Below are positions 54,480 to 64,000 of a stretch of DNA of 64,000 bases, piece by piece. Location of the stretch: the NCBI RefSeq assembly GCF_033115175.1, contig NC_084830.1, forward strand, positions 116,958,709-117,022,708, written 5' to 3'. The position numbers were made by a program, and so were the translations under genes. Under the pieces are notes generated by a model, which ran no database searches, had not been told where the DNA came from, and worked only from the letters and a program-made list of their open reading frames with translations. This DNA comes from Lepus europaeus (taxonomy: Eukaryota; Chordata; Mammalia; Lagomorpha; Leporidae). Within the stretch, counting starts at the first letter, position 1; every line of letters starts with the position of its first letter.

Positions 54480-55350
54480 CACTCGGTCAGTTCCTCCATG
54501 AGTTCTGTCTGCAGGAGCACTGGGTCGAGCTAACCACCACTGGGCTCAGACCAGGAGGGGAAATTGCGCCAAGCCGGGCTCCTCATGCAGACTCGGCCAT
54601 CAGTTGTAGGGTTTACCAACCCTGTCTTCCACCATGTCTAGGACATGGACGTTGCCTCACAGCCTGAGCCTTGCGAACCAGGAAGGAGATTCGAAGATTA
54701 CGATCCAGGTAGTAGGGAACCTGTCAGTACTAAACATCGCAACACAAACCCAGGCCCTGGAGCCAAAGAGAGGGAACCTCCCGAGGCAATGAAAGTTTCG
54801 CTGTAAGGCATTTAGGAAACAGGAGACCCTGGTTCATACCTGGCTGCTGAGGGGAGAGGAAAGCCGTGGGACCACGGGCATCACCTGAGAGGCAGGAGTG
54901 TGGCTCGCGCCACGCTGGCGGCGCAGGAGGAAACCAAATTCTGCACATTCTCTGGCTCAGGACAGGGACTTCGAGGACGCTCTACAACGTGAGCCAGGGG
55001 ACCTCCTGGGAAAACCCAGGCCACTGAAGGTCCCGGGAGCCTGGGCATCAGGAGTCTGCGCCAGGCAAGGTACTGAAGGGCGCGCCAGCGCAGGAGGGGC
55101 CGAGGCACCGCGACCCTGACACGCGAGAAAACGAGGAGGAACCGGAAACAGACGCTGAGAAGGAGGAGCCAGTGCGGTAGCAGCGGGAACTCGGGGTTCC
55201 GGAAGCCAAACGCCAGGCCTATTTGCAGCGGGAGAAAACCGAGGCCTCTTGAGCATGGCGCCAGCGAGAACTACGGTGGCCCAGGGAGGAAGCCCGTGTC
55301 GCCCACCCGCACACCCGCAATGTAGGCGCTCACGCATGACGTCATGACTA
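54480..55350. promoter_or_regulatory. CpG-rich promoter-like block
   Basis: GC and CpG content rise sharply from about 54540 and most of all between 54890 and 55340 (GGCGCGCCAGCGCAGG, CACCGCGACC, ACACGCGAGAAAACGAGG). A perfect CRE palindrome TGACGTCA lies at 55337-55344 and an ETS-type TTCCGGAAG at 55197-55205. Good splice-donor words exist on both strands: plus CAG|GTAGGT with GT at 55538, and minus CAG|GTATGA at 54839. A minus-strand frame of 126 codons (55337-54957) contains an ATG in good context (MLKRPRFSPA, near 55256), which I do not recognise. A first exon or bidirectional promoter is inferred, with the product unknown. Confidence 0.5.
55337..55344. promoter_or_regulatory. CRE palindrome (CREB/ATF site)
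   Basis: TGACGTCA, an exact consensus, at the right edge of the CpG-rich block and just upstream of any minus-strand transcript starting near 55320. Such placement is typical of CREB-responsive promoters. Confidence 0.65.
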
Positions 55351-57617
55351 ATTTTCTTATATCAGGAGAGAAAATAAACTACAGAAGAAATTTGTCATAG
55401 TACTGGGCGTGGGAGCTCACATAGTCTGGCTTTAGGGTGAAGCAGTGTTTACGGGGAGTTAGAAAGTGCTTGTAGTCATGCTGACTTAGCATCAGAGCTC
55501 TGTCTTCCAGAAGGGAACGGGAACCATCGCTTTGCAGGTAGGTCTTATACTCTGCTGGTTACAATCACTCAACTGCAAAGAGAAATTCAAGAATTAGTAG
55601 CCACAGTAATCATCATTCTTCCCTTTTTGATGATGAGGGCGTGTTCCCAAGGCCACACTGGTAGTAAATAGCAATGCCTTCACTCAATGCATTTGTGTGG
55701 GACTAACCCTGAGCCAGTATTTCAAGGAGGATTAAGGGCTTGTGACATCAGATAACTTATGGAATATTGAGAATTCTACAGGAGAGACAGAAGGGACTCA
55801 GAAGGAGGGATTTCAGTGATTCAACTCAATTTTAATAAATAAAAAAATCCCAATTAAAACTAGACTCTAGAGTGTTTGCTCAAGAGCCTCCATATGCATT
55901 TGGAGAAGAAATACTAATGAATTTCAGCAACTACCTCCAAACTAATTTTTTAATTATTAGAGAGTGATATTACAATAAAAATTGACATTACCAACAGAAA
56001 AAAACCAAGAGATTTATACATTAAAAATAAATGTTAGCTTTATTTTTTCAAAATAAAGAGAGAGGCTATTATTATAGGAACCTTTCCCTCTCCACACTGT
56101 ATATCTCTATGTTTAAATTTTTGTCCTTGAGTATGCATTGTTTTTACATTTGTTGGAAAACAGGATCGTTTTTAATCATCGCAAAAAAAATCCAAAAGAT
56201 CAGCAAAATATTCAGAATGCGAAAGTCATTTTAAAAACAAAATGATTTTTAAAATTTAAAATATAGAAGTAAAGACATTTATACCAAGGAAAAAGAATGA
56301 GTGTTTTAATTGCCACTACTCTTTCATTTAAAAAAAAAAAAAAAAGTAAGGTGCAGTGTGAAGGACATTTCTTACTACTTGGAGGAAGAGGATTCAAAAA
56401 GAACAAAGCAGCTCATTGACAGGTGTATCTGTGGACATGTTATTAGAAGAGGAAAAAAGAATTCAGAATCATAGCATTTGTTTTATCTGTTGTACTTCCT
56501 TCTTCATGGAGGCACAGTAAATTTGCAAGCCAGCTACTAAAGAAAAGTGGCCAGGTAAAATAGAGAGAGGGAGCAGGAGCCAGCTAGTCCCCCTAGGAAC
56601 TCAGTCAATTAAATGCAGCCTGGAAGGGATCTAATCTAATATCAAAGATGCTGTCAGGGGATCAGTTCCCTAGAGTTTAGGGTTAATGATGTAGAGGATG
56701 GCAGTCTGGCCAAGAGCAGAGAAAAAGAAACCTCACCAAGATCAGGTGTAACTAGGAAAGATGAAAATAAAATAGAATAAGCATTTCCCCGAATAATGGA
56801 GAACCTTGGGCAAAACCTTCTGCAGACATGTCACATTACACTTTCCTAACAGCAGTGAAGGCATTGTGTTCCTCTAACGTGTGGCAAGTTTTACTGTACA
56901 TCAAAGTTTGTGCCTAAAATCATAATCAGTATTGAAGACTAAACTCCCCAGATATCATTCAAAAGTCATGGGGTTTTAATCCAGTAGACCCAAAAGTGAG
57001 TTCATCTCCCAACCAGGGTACAACTGGACACATCACATCAAACACGTGCAGAAGAGCACATCAAGGTCACTGTTAAAATTGTACTTGGAAACCTGGATGT
57101 GGGTTAATTACCAGACTATTGTCCCTTTGGGTAAAATCAGTGACCAGTACAAATGGAAAGAAGGCAATGCTTTTGCTGGCTGCACACAACAAATCCCCCC
57201 CAGGAAAAGACTGTGAATTTGTGGAAAAGAATCTCCTACTACTTCACAAATGAAGTGACAGATAAAGTGAGAAAGAAACAAATACTATCATCCATCAAAT
57301 AAATACCAGCTCACATTTAATATATTACCCTCAAAAATTACTAAAGTTCATGAACAACTTTCCTTTTTATTTTCATAAGTCTCATTTCCAGTGTTATAGT
57401 AGATGATATATACTGAAAATTCAGTTCCACCTGAAGGACAGTCTTCTCTTCTTCCTTCCCTCTTTCCTAATCACAGCCCAAAAATTATCCTGATAATTAG
57501 CACTTCCTTGAGCTGTGTAAACTGACAGGGGTGGAAAAAAACTCACAGTGCCCTTTAAGACTTTGACAGATGCTATGTTTCTTCATTTTACTTAATTCTT
57601 TTATTTAACTTTTATTT
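55351..57617. other. 2.3-kb mostly unique sequence
   Basis: Directly right of the CpG-rich block. The CAG|GTAGGT donor word is at 55535-55540. CCCAAGGCCACACTGGTAGT AAATAG near 55648 looks like a MIR scrap, and AAGTTCATGAACAACTTTCC at 57346 like a MITE end. No gene or firm repeat otherwise. Confidence 0.45.
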
Positions 57618-57850
57618 ATTTATTTTTTTATTAAACTTTTATTTAATGAATATAAATTTCCAAAGTATAGCTTATGGGTTACAATGGCTTCCCCCCTCCC
57701 ATAACTTCCCTCCCGCCCGCAACCCTCCCCTTTCCCGCTCCCTTTCCCCTTCCATTCATGTAAAGATTCATTTTCAATTCTCTTTGTATACAGAAGATCA
57801 GTTTAGTGTATATTAGGTAAAGATTTCAACATTTTGCCCATATAGCAACA
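57618..57850 (-). mobile_element. L1 3'UTR end, antisense
   Basis: TTTTTTTATTAAACTTTTAT TTAATGAATATAAATTTCC, GCTTATGGGTTACAATGGCT T, the C-rich tract CCCCCTCCCATAACTTCCCT, and TGTATACAGAAGATCAGTTT. Closely similar to 35630-35830. A 5'-truncated copy of about 230 bp. Confidence 0.93.
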
Positions 57851-58459
57851 TCAAGTGAAAAAACTACCATTGGATTACTATTAAACTGTTTGATGATTCA
57901 GCTTTTTCATAATCAATAAAATGGTAAATCACATAATAGAAAGGAAATAAGAGAGTCAGAAAAAGGCACTTGTCAGTCTTTGCTAGAATTATTCTCCTTG
58001 ATGGAAACCAACAAACAATTCAGTGCTAGAGCAGTAATAGTCCTTTTAGAGGGAGAATTAAAAATATAGTGTATTCCTCAAAGCTATCAATGAAGGCTTG
58101 CATTACTAAAAATTGCATTACTGAAAATACTAGTGAGATGGGGTTTAACCTCTTTTCCCTTTTGAAAAAGTGTTAACTCTTCTAGGACATCATTCGGAGA
58201 GCCCAGAAGTCAGTTTACTCAATGGTGTGTTAGTGCCATCTAAAAATTAATGGATCTTTCAGAAATTGCTACTTACTGTCTGATACTGAGGCCCAAGAAT
58301 AGACATTTTGAATGGGAAAAAAGTTCTTAAAGGTAGGCAAACGCAAATGTTCACATTGGCAAATTAAAATGATATGGGGTATTGCTGTGGTCTATTATCC
58401 AATTCTGAGAGTACTAATGGCTTTAGTGGATGACAGTTTGGCTCATTTTGCTTCACATG
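57851..58459. other. Unique sequence, no feature seen
   Basis: Nothing recognised. Confidence 0.5.
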
Positions 58460-58600
58460 ACAACATATTTAATCTTCACAATAACACTATGAGATATGCA
58501 TTGCTAATATTCCCAATTTACAGAAAGAAATTGAGATTTAGAGATTAAAAGCTGGTTCAATTCCCCATAGCTAAAAATTTATGGGCACAAGGGGAAAAAC
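58460..58600 (-). mobile_element. MIR SINE
   Basis: TTTAATCTTCACAATAACAC TATGAGATATGCATTGCTAA TATTCCCAATTTACAGAAAG and AAAGCTGGTTCAATTCCCCA match an antisense MIR core. Confidence 0.82.
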
Positions 58601-59817
58601 TATATAATGAGAATAGGAAACATTTGTGTTTCTGGACTACTGCCCAGAGGCCAAAGAGTCACTACGCCTCTCAGAATGGAAGATTGCAATTCAAAAATGC
58701 ATATTAGCACAGGATCTCAGGAACACAATGAATTCCAAAAAAAGAATTCAGAACAAATCACAAATAGCAGTGGAGAATTTAACACCAGAGGAAAACCACA
58801 GACAATATTAATAACTTCACGTGGACATTATTAAACTATATTTATGAGACTCAGGATCACAGACTCACTGGATCATGACCCAAGAAGTTTCTGTGATGGT
58901 AATAAAACTGGATCTGATTAATATAAAACTAAACTGTCATATTCATGACCTTTTATTTGACAATCCATCATTTGAAAGTAATACAACTATAACAAAGATT
59001 TGTTGATTTTCTTGGTGTTTGGTTTCAAACTTATCTACGAATCAATATTCATAGGATCTCTTTGCAATTTCAAATCATTACCAAGCCCCCAAATCTTCAG
59101 CATTGACAAAATACAAAAATGAGTAGAATGGTTATTAGCACACATTTATTGGATTTTTCACTTTCACTTACAAAGGGTCTTTAAACCAGCCATGGACATT
59201 CTTGACATTGTTGCAGCATCTAAACAAGACAGATGAAGTTACTTTTCAGTGACTAAAAGTAACATGATAAAATACACAAATGTGTACATGTATTCACACA
59301 TGCACACTTGCATTTGGAAATACTAGTAAAAGAAAATGGCAAAGCTCTCTGTAACAATAATTTCATGTGTTTACACAAGCAGTACACAAAATCCTAGAGG
59401 TTATCCACTTGAAATGCCATCAACATTAAACAATGGGACCGTCATCTTTTTCATATTGTGATCACTTAGATGAATAGACTGCCTTGTGAGGACAGCCTGC
59501 AAAACTCTACTTTGGAAATTAGTGAAAAGATATTATCAAAACATATCAAGTCAATAGCATATACTGAGTAATAGATTCTTTTAAATTCCAAAATACTGAA
59601 GAAAAACACTTTTGAAATGTAAATGGATGAAATATACAAGTAAAGGCATTACTTCACAGAGGATATAATAATCTTAGGAAAGTTATTATCTCCTCCCTAT
59701 CCAGAAAATGAAACAAGAATTTTATCAAGAAAAAATCAGTCAATAAATCTATTAGGAAAATTGGAATATGCCTGTTATTTAAGGTTATATCAGTCAGTAA
59801 AGTAAGTCTAGCTCTTC
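58601..59817. other. Unique sequence, no feature seen
   Basis: About 1.2 kb of AT-rich DNA with no recognised repeat; frames of 75 codons or less. Confidence 0.5.
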
Positions 59818-59996
59818 TCTCTTTTTTTCTTCCTTCCTTCCTTCCTTCCCTTCCCTACTCTACCCTACACTACCCTACCCTACCCTACCCTACCCTTAAC
59901 TTACTTGCCTTCCTTTTTTTTTTCTTTCCTTCCTTCCTTCTTTTCTTCCTTCCTTCCTTCCTTTCTTCTTTCTTTCTTCTTCTTTTTTTCTTTTTT
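59818..59996 (+). repeat. Compound CCTT / CCCTA simple repeat
   Basis: TTCCTTCCTTCC units, then CTACC(CTACC)n at about 59858-59893, then mixed CTTTC/CTTCC tracts to 59996. Pure pyrimidine on plus over much of the stretch. It abuts the tail end of the antisense SINE at 59997, so it probably expanded from that tail. Confidence 0.92.
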
Positions 59997-60276
59997 GAGA
60001 GACAGGGCAACAGAGAGAAAATTCTCATCTGCTGGTTCACCCCCCAGATGCCCATGATGGCGAGCAATGGGCCAAGGATGAAGCTGGGAATTCATGTTAG
60101 GTCTCCCATGTATATCTCAGGAATCCAGCTAGTTGAGTCATCATTGCTGCCTTTCAGAGTCTGCATTAGCAGGAAGCTGAAGTTAGGAGTCAGATCCAGG
60201 AATAAAGCCTAGGTATTCCAATGTGAGATGTAGGCATCTTATCTGCCAAGCTAAATGCAAGCTGCCTCTTAGGCTT
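59997..60276 (-). mobile_element. CSINE, antisense, diverged
   Basis: GAGAGACAGGGCAACAGAGA GAAAATTCTCATCTGCTGGT TCACCC, AGGTCTCCCATGTATATCTC, GCATTAGCAGGAAGCTGAAG and AGGCATCTTATCTGCCAAGC. Old copy with its A-rich tail replaced by the simple repeat. Confidence 0.78.
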
Positions 60277-60395
60277 TATTAGAAATTGCATTCTAGCCTG
60301 GGAGGATTGTGTCTGACACACTGCAGCAATATCTATCCATACCTCTTCCATTCACTATTAAGTGTTTTGCTGATAAACTAAAAACTCAAAGATAG

Positions 60396-60718
60396 GGGCT
60401 GGTGCTGTGGTGTAGCTGGCAAAGCTGCCACCTGTGGTGCTGGCATCTCATATGGGCACCAGTTCAAGTCCCAGTTGCTCCACTTCTAATCTAGCTTCCT
60501 GCTAATGTGGCTGAGAAAGCAGCGGAAGATGGCCCAAGTACTCGGGCACCCACACCAACATGGGAGACCCAGAAGAAGCTCCTGGCTCCTGACTTTAGAT
60601 CAGCCCAGCTCTGGCCATTGCAGCCATTTAGGGAGTGAACCAGTAGATGGAAAATTCTCTGTCTGTCTGTGTGTGTGTGTGTGTGTGTGACTCTGCCTTT
60701 CAAATCAATAAATAAAAA
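60396..60718 (+). mobile_element. CSINE with GT tract
   Basis: GGGGCTGGTGCTGTGGTGTA GC head, CATATGGGCACCAGTTCAAG TCCC, TTTAGGGAGTGAACCAGTAG ATGG, about ten GT units (60667-60689) and CTTTCAAATCAATAAATAAA tail. Confidence 0.93.
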
Positions 60719-61029
60719 TACAAAACTCAAATATAATGCAAACTGTTAAAAGAGTAAATATACAAGAAGAAAAGATTAAAAAATAGATAAAAATCTTGGG
60801 TCATCTACTTAGTACTTGGAATCTTGTTTAGTTAGGTATGTTAGTGTGGATTTCGAAGTCAGTCAGCTCCAAATCCAAATCCTATCACCTTTTCTCAACT
60901 TTTCTCTCATAATCCTTCTTCTTGCAAATGTTAACAAGTACATACCTTTGCTAAATATCATGCTGGGTACTGTGGATAGAGCCATCAACAGGTCTGATGA
61001 GAAAACTAACAATCTAGTTGTGACTGGCC
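60719..61029. other. Unique sequence, partly MIR-like
   Basis: TTTCGAAGTCAGTCAGCTCC AAATCC near 60850 may be the 5' half of the MIR that follows. Confidence 0.4.
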
Positions 61030-61126
61030 CAGTAGCTTTGAGCCACATTTTCCTCATTGGTAAATAAGAATAGACCATATGTCATGAGATAGTTGTGAGT
61101 TTAAGTGAGAATGTCTAATATGGTCA
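61030..61126 (+). mobile_element. MIR SINE, 3' half
   Basis: TTGAGCCACATTTTCCTCAT TGGTAAATAAGAATAGACC and TCATGAGATAGTTGTGAGTT TAAGTGAGAATG follow MIR (TCAGTTTCCTCATCTGTAAA ATGG..GGTTGTTGTGAGGATTAAATGAG). Confidence 0.72.
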
Positions 61127-61127
61127 T

Positions 61128-61405
61128 CCATCATTATTTTCAGGGAATTGGTTCCAGGACCTCTCTCAAATACCAAGAGCCATGAATTCTCAAGTTCCTT
61201 GTAAAAAAAAGAAAAAAAAAAACTAATCATTCCATATAACCCATGTACATCCTCCCATTTACTTTAAATCATCTCGATATTACTTTTAATACCTAATGCA
61301 ATATAAATTCTATGTAAATAATTGTTACACTATATTGTTTAGGAAATAGTGACAAGAAAAAAGTGTGTATATGTTCAATACAGACACAGTCATCATAGGT
61401 GTAAC
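61128..61405 (+). mobile_element. Tigger-type DNA transposon fragment
   Basis: TTGGTTCCAGGACCTCTCTC, ATACCAAGAGCCATGAATTC TCAAGTTCC, AACCCATGTACATCCTCCCA TTTACTTTAAATCATCTCGA TATTACTTTTAATACCTAAT GCAATATAAATTCTATGTAA ATAATTGTTACACTATATTG follow a Tigger-class consensus closely. Only the terminal/internal MITE part is present. Confidence 0.82.
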
Positions 61406-61508
61406 TACCTAGTAAAGGAATGAGACCCAAGGGAAACATTGTTCAAATAACAGGTGGTATATGAAATATAGCCATATCTATACTCTTCTTTAGAAGTTTC
61501 TCAATTCT

Positions 61509-61841
61509 GGGGCCCATGCCATGGTGCACTACGTTAATCCTCTGCTTGCGGCACTGGCATCCCATATGGGCACTGATTCTGGTCCTGGCTGCTCTTCTTC
61601 CAGTCCAGCTCACTGCTGTGGCCTGGGATAGCAGGGCAAGATGGCCCAAGTCCTTGGGCCCCTGTACCCACATGGGAGACGAGGGAGAAGCAGCTGGCCC
61701 CTGGCTTCAGATCAGCGTAGCTCCAGCCGTTGCGGCCAACTGGGGAGTAAACCAATGGAAGGAAGACCTTTCTTTCTGTCTCTCTCTCTCACTGTCTGTA
61801 ACTCTACCTGTCAAATAAATAAATAGAGTCTTAAAAAAAAG
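61509..61841 (+). mobile_element. CSINE (CTACCTGTCAAATAAAT tail) with TSD
   Basis: GGGGCCCATGCCATGGTGCA head, GTTGCGGCCAACTGGGGAGT AAACCAATGG and tail GTAACTCTACCTGTCAAATA. Duplication of 15 bp with one mismatch: aagtttctcaattct at 61494-61508 and aagtttcttaattct at 61842-61856. The tail is intermediate between the two other subfamilies. Confidence 0.96.
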
Positions 61842-61856
61842 AAGTTTCTTAATTCT

Positions 61857-62962
61857 TTAATTTTACTAATTCTTATTCTTTTCCTGGCTAATTTCCCTAG
61901 TTTGTAAAATATTTAATAAAATCATATAACTACAGTAAAATTTAAAAGAATGTCAAACAGTTTTAGAAACAAAGAGAATGAATTTTTTCTTATTTTGTAC
62001 AAAACTCAAATGGTGGAAATAGATATACATGAGCATAGCAAAGAAAAGCCCACTCATTGAATGGTTTCAATATGCCAAAAGTAACAAATGAAAACTTTGC
62101 AAGGGGAATGGAAAACACAATTAAGCTGGTTAATCAATTAATGGAATTCATCTCTAAGAGAAAGTCTACTATAATAAGCAACATAATTTTTTCTACACAA
62201 ATCCACCATTGATAACACTACTCTAAGAGAAAACATGACGCAATTAGCTTTATAAAAATATGTTAACTGAATAAATGAAAAAATGGGTGGACGAATGTAT
62301 GGACAGACGGATACAGAATAATAAGAGAAACAGACAGACAGGCAGTTGGAAATTTAACTCAGACCACTAATAAAATGCCTGTCCTCTAGATCAGAAAACA
62401 TGAGAAAGAGAACAGTGTGGATTATTCTGAAACTGCTTTGTATGTAAAACTGAGTAAACAGTCAAGTTGATTGACGGCAGGTAGTAGGAGTAGGAGTACT
62501 CTGTTGGAGTAGGAAGTTACAAATACCAACAAGAAACTAGAAAAACCATGTGATTGTGCGATAATGAAATGGAATTGAAGACATCTCTATTGACCATGTT
62601 TAGCTTGGTATAGACACAATAGGTATATAAAGAAATAAAGATTATATATACACATATATATATACATGGGTATTACACACACATATATTTACTGTTCTGG
62701 TTGTTGAGAAGGCCTAGAATCAATGACACCCAGAAGCAATGATCAAAACTGAGGCAAATATCATTTTTTCTTACATTCGTCCAAAAAGGGAACCAGAGTT
62801 CCTTGGAGAAATTGATGTAGGGAGGGAGGGAGCTAGCAAAGAGGATCTGAGGTTGCCAGTCCTTACAATGCAGCCCTACCTGTACTTACTGCCCAAACTG
62901 CCACCTCTTCCATGTACCATCAAAACCCCCCTTCCTTCCATGCAGCAGAAAACAGCTTCTGT
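61857..62962. other. Unique AT-rich sequence with TA/CA microsatellite
   Basis: 62640-62695 is a TATA/CACA-type microsatellite (ATATATATACA, ACACACACATAT), and 62300-62345 holds GGACAGACGG/CAGACAGACAGG repeats. No gene seen; an 84-codon frame at 62739 is unsupported. Confidence 0.55.
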
Positions 62963-63006
62963 GACTTCTCCCCTTAAAACCAGCACGAGTTAGAAATATC
63001 CACATG
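62963..63006 (+). repeat. Inverted repeat, left arm (non-SINE part)
   Basis: The 44 bases before the SINE at 63007 (CTTCTCCCCTTAAAACCAGC ... ATATCCACATG) are the reverse complement of 63937-63980 with about two or three mismatches. The match continues into the SINE heads on both sides. Confidence 0.93.
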
Positions 63007-63344
63007 TTGGGGCCAGCACTGTGGTGCAGTAGGTTAATCCTCCTCCTGAAGTGCCGGCATCCCAGATGGGTGCTGGTTCTAGTCCCAGCTGCTCCTCTTC
63101 CAATCCAGCTCTCTGCTATGGCCTGGGAAAGCAGTACAAGATGGCCCAAGTCCTTGGGCCCCTGCACCAATGTGGGAGACTAGGAAGAATCACCAAGCTG
63201 CTGGCTAAGGATCGGCGCAGCTCTGGCCGTTGCAGCCATTTGGGAAGGGAACCAACAAAAGGAAGACCTTTCTCTCTGTCTCTTCCTCTCACTGTCTGTA
63301 ACTCTATCTCTCAAATAAATAAATAAATTCTTAAAAAAAAAAAA
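63007..63344 (+). mobile_element. CSINE with TSD, left member of inverted pair
   Basis: TTGGGGCCAGCACTGTGGTG head, CCGGCATCCCAGATGGGTGC, GGGAAGGGAACCAACAAAAG and tail TAACTCTATCTCTCAAATAA ATAAATAAAT. Duplication agaaatatcca(c/t)atg at 62992-63006 and 63345-63359 shows a normal insertion. Confidence 0.95.
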
Positions 63345-63359
63345 AGAAATATCCATATG

Positions 63360-63587
63360 CTGCCAGCTGTATCCCTAAGATGATCTTTAACTCATTATAA
63401 TGTCATTTTAATAAAATGATCATGGCCGACTCCCATTCCCATCTTGTACCTGATGCCATGACCTCCAAAAAGGGCAATGCAAGGAAACCTCATCCCCAAC
63501 TCTGCCTCCTTTGAATATCTCATTAAACCTGCCCTAGACACCATCCCCTATGCCTCCAGATCCTATAAAGAGAACAGTCCAAAAATT
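63360..63587. other. Spacer of inverted repeat
   Basis: About 230 bp with a promoter-like CTATAAAGAG near 63564 and GCC/CCC-rich text (CCATCCCCTATGCCTCCAG). Could be an LTR scrap, but I cannot identify it. Confidence 0.35.
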
Positions 63588-63935
63588 TTTTTAAGATTTA
63601 TTTATTTATTTGAAAGTCAGAGTTACACAGAGAAAGGAAAGGCAGAGAGAGAAAGAGAGAGGTCTTCCATCCGCTGGTTCACTCCCCAATTGGCCACAAC
63701 AGCCGGAGCTGCGCTAATCCGAAGCCAGGGTCAGCCAGGAAGCTTCCTTGGGGTCTCCCACACGGGTTCAGGGGCCCAAGGACTTGGGCCATCTTCTACT
63801 GCTTTCGCAGGCCACAGCAGAGAGCTGGACTGGAAGTGGAGCAGCCGGGTCTTGAACCGGCGCCCATCTGGGATGCCAGCACTGCAGGCAGAGGATTAAC
63901 CTCCCCACTACTACTGCGCCACAGTGCTGGCCCCA
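63588..63935 (-). mobile_element. CSINE, antisense, right member of inverted pair, no TSD
   Basis: TTTTTTTAAGATTTATTTAT TTATTTGAAAGTCAGAG tail complement, CGCTGGTTCACTCCCCAATT, CCCATCTGGGATGCCAGCAC and GCCACAGTGCTGGCCCC head. Its tail half belongs to a different subfamily from the left SINE, but the head side shares the unusual CCCAGATGGG. Its left flank (AACAGTCCAAAA) and right flank do not form a target duplication. An insertion GTAGTAGTGGGGA-like lies near the head (63895-63912). Confidence 0.93.
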
Positions 63936-64000
63936 ACATATGGATATTTCTAACTCATGCTGGTTTTAAGGGGAGAAGCCCACACTTTTTGCTGAGTATG
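63936..64000 (-). repeat. Inverted repeat, right arm (non-SINE part)
   Basis: AACATATGGATATTTCTAAC TCATGCTGGTTTTAAGGGGA GAAG is the reverse complement of 62963-63008. The arm may continue beyond the window end. Confidence 0.9.

Noticed and set aside
54957-55337. 126-codon minus-strand frame as a gene
   Set aside because: Kept only as a possible first exon in the CpG-rich block; composition alone can keep frames open there, and no homology was recognised.
59858-59893. Interstitial telomeric repeat
   Set aside because: The unit is a pentamer CCCTA and not CCCTAA, and it is embedded in CCTT repeats.
59885-60095. Lys/Arg-rich small proteins
   Set aside because: Translations of the CCTT simple repeat.

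Overview
This is nuclear DNA from a lagomorph, almost certainly rabbit (Oryctolagus) or a close relative. The diagnostic signal is about 40 copies of the tRNA-derived C-repeat SINE (CSINE). Each has a Pol III A/B-box head and a recognisable body, and ends in one of three tails: TTTCAAATAAATAAAT, CTACCTGTCAAATAAAT, or TCTGCCTGTC followed by poly(A). L1 3' ends with C-rich polypurine/polypyrimidine tracts and old mammalian repeats (MIR, L2, MER5, MLT1, Tigger, HAL1) surround them. No bacterial-style operon is present. No intact protein-coding gene is convincing, because the listed long reading frames mostly run through SINEs, LTRs or GC-rich repeats. The window reads as intergenic or deep intronic sequence.

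Layout. 0-2.2 kb: two copies of a short palindromic MITE-like repeat, a U2-like fragment and four SINEs. 2.2-4.6 kb: an old L1 carrying two SINEs at the same target, an antisense solo LTR, and a GC-rich block containing short stretches that look like scrambled CCDC57 exons. 5.2 kb: a U6 pseudogene. 6-15 kb: hAT, MER5A, MaLR/MLT1 LTRs and SINEs. 15.8-16.3 kb: a cleanly bounded antisense solo LTR with four 55-bp CCAAT modules. 17.7 kb: a 59-bp L1 insertion inside a MITE copy. 18.2-19.4 kb: a HAL1-like element. 20.5-24.85 and 26.3-27.8 kb: sequence with no recognised repeats. 30.4-30.8 kb: a third, sense, solo LTR. 31.3-32.8 kb: four SINEs in one orientation. 34.3 kb: a Tigger-like element. 35.6-39.06 kb: a 3.4-kb 5'-truncated L1 with broken ORF2. 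46.2-47.4 kb: a BRIX1 processed pseudogene. 50.9-54.4 kb: two older L1 fragments. 54.5-55.35 kb: a CpG-rich, promoter-like block with CRE and ETS sites. 59.8 kb: a CCTT/CCCTA simple-repeat tract. 62.9-64.0 kb: an inverted duplication built on SINEs.

Interpretation. The window is mainly a stratigraphy of retrotransposition. L2, MIR, MER5 and MLT1 are oldest, then L1/HAL1, then successive CSINE subfamilies nested in older elements. L1 machinery explains the SINEs, the U6 and BRIX1 retrocopies and their target duplications. The best candidate for host regulatory or gene function is the CpG-rich block at 54.5-55.35 kb. The most unusual structures are the SINE-linked inverted repeat at the right edge, the CCAAT-array LTR, and the possible exon-scrambled CCDC57-like retrocopy. 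Family names come from memory of consensus sequences; no search was run.
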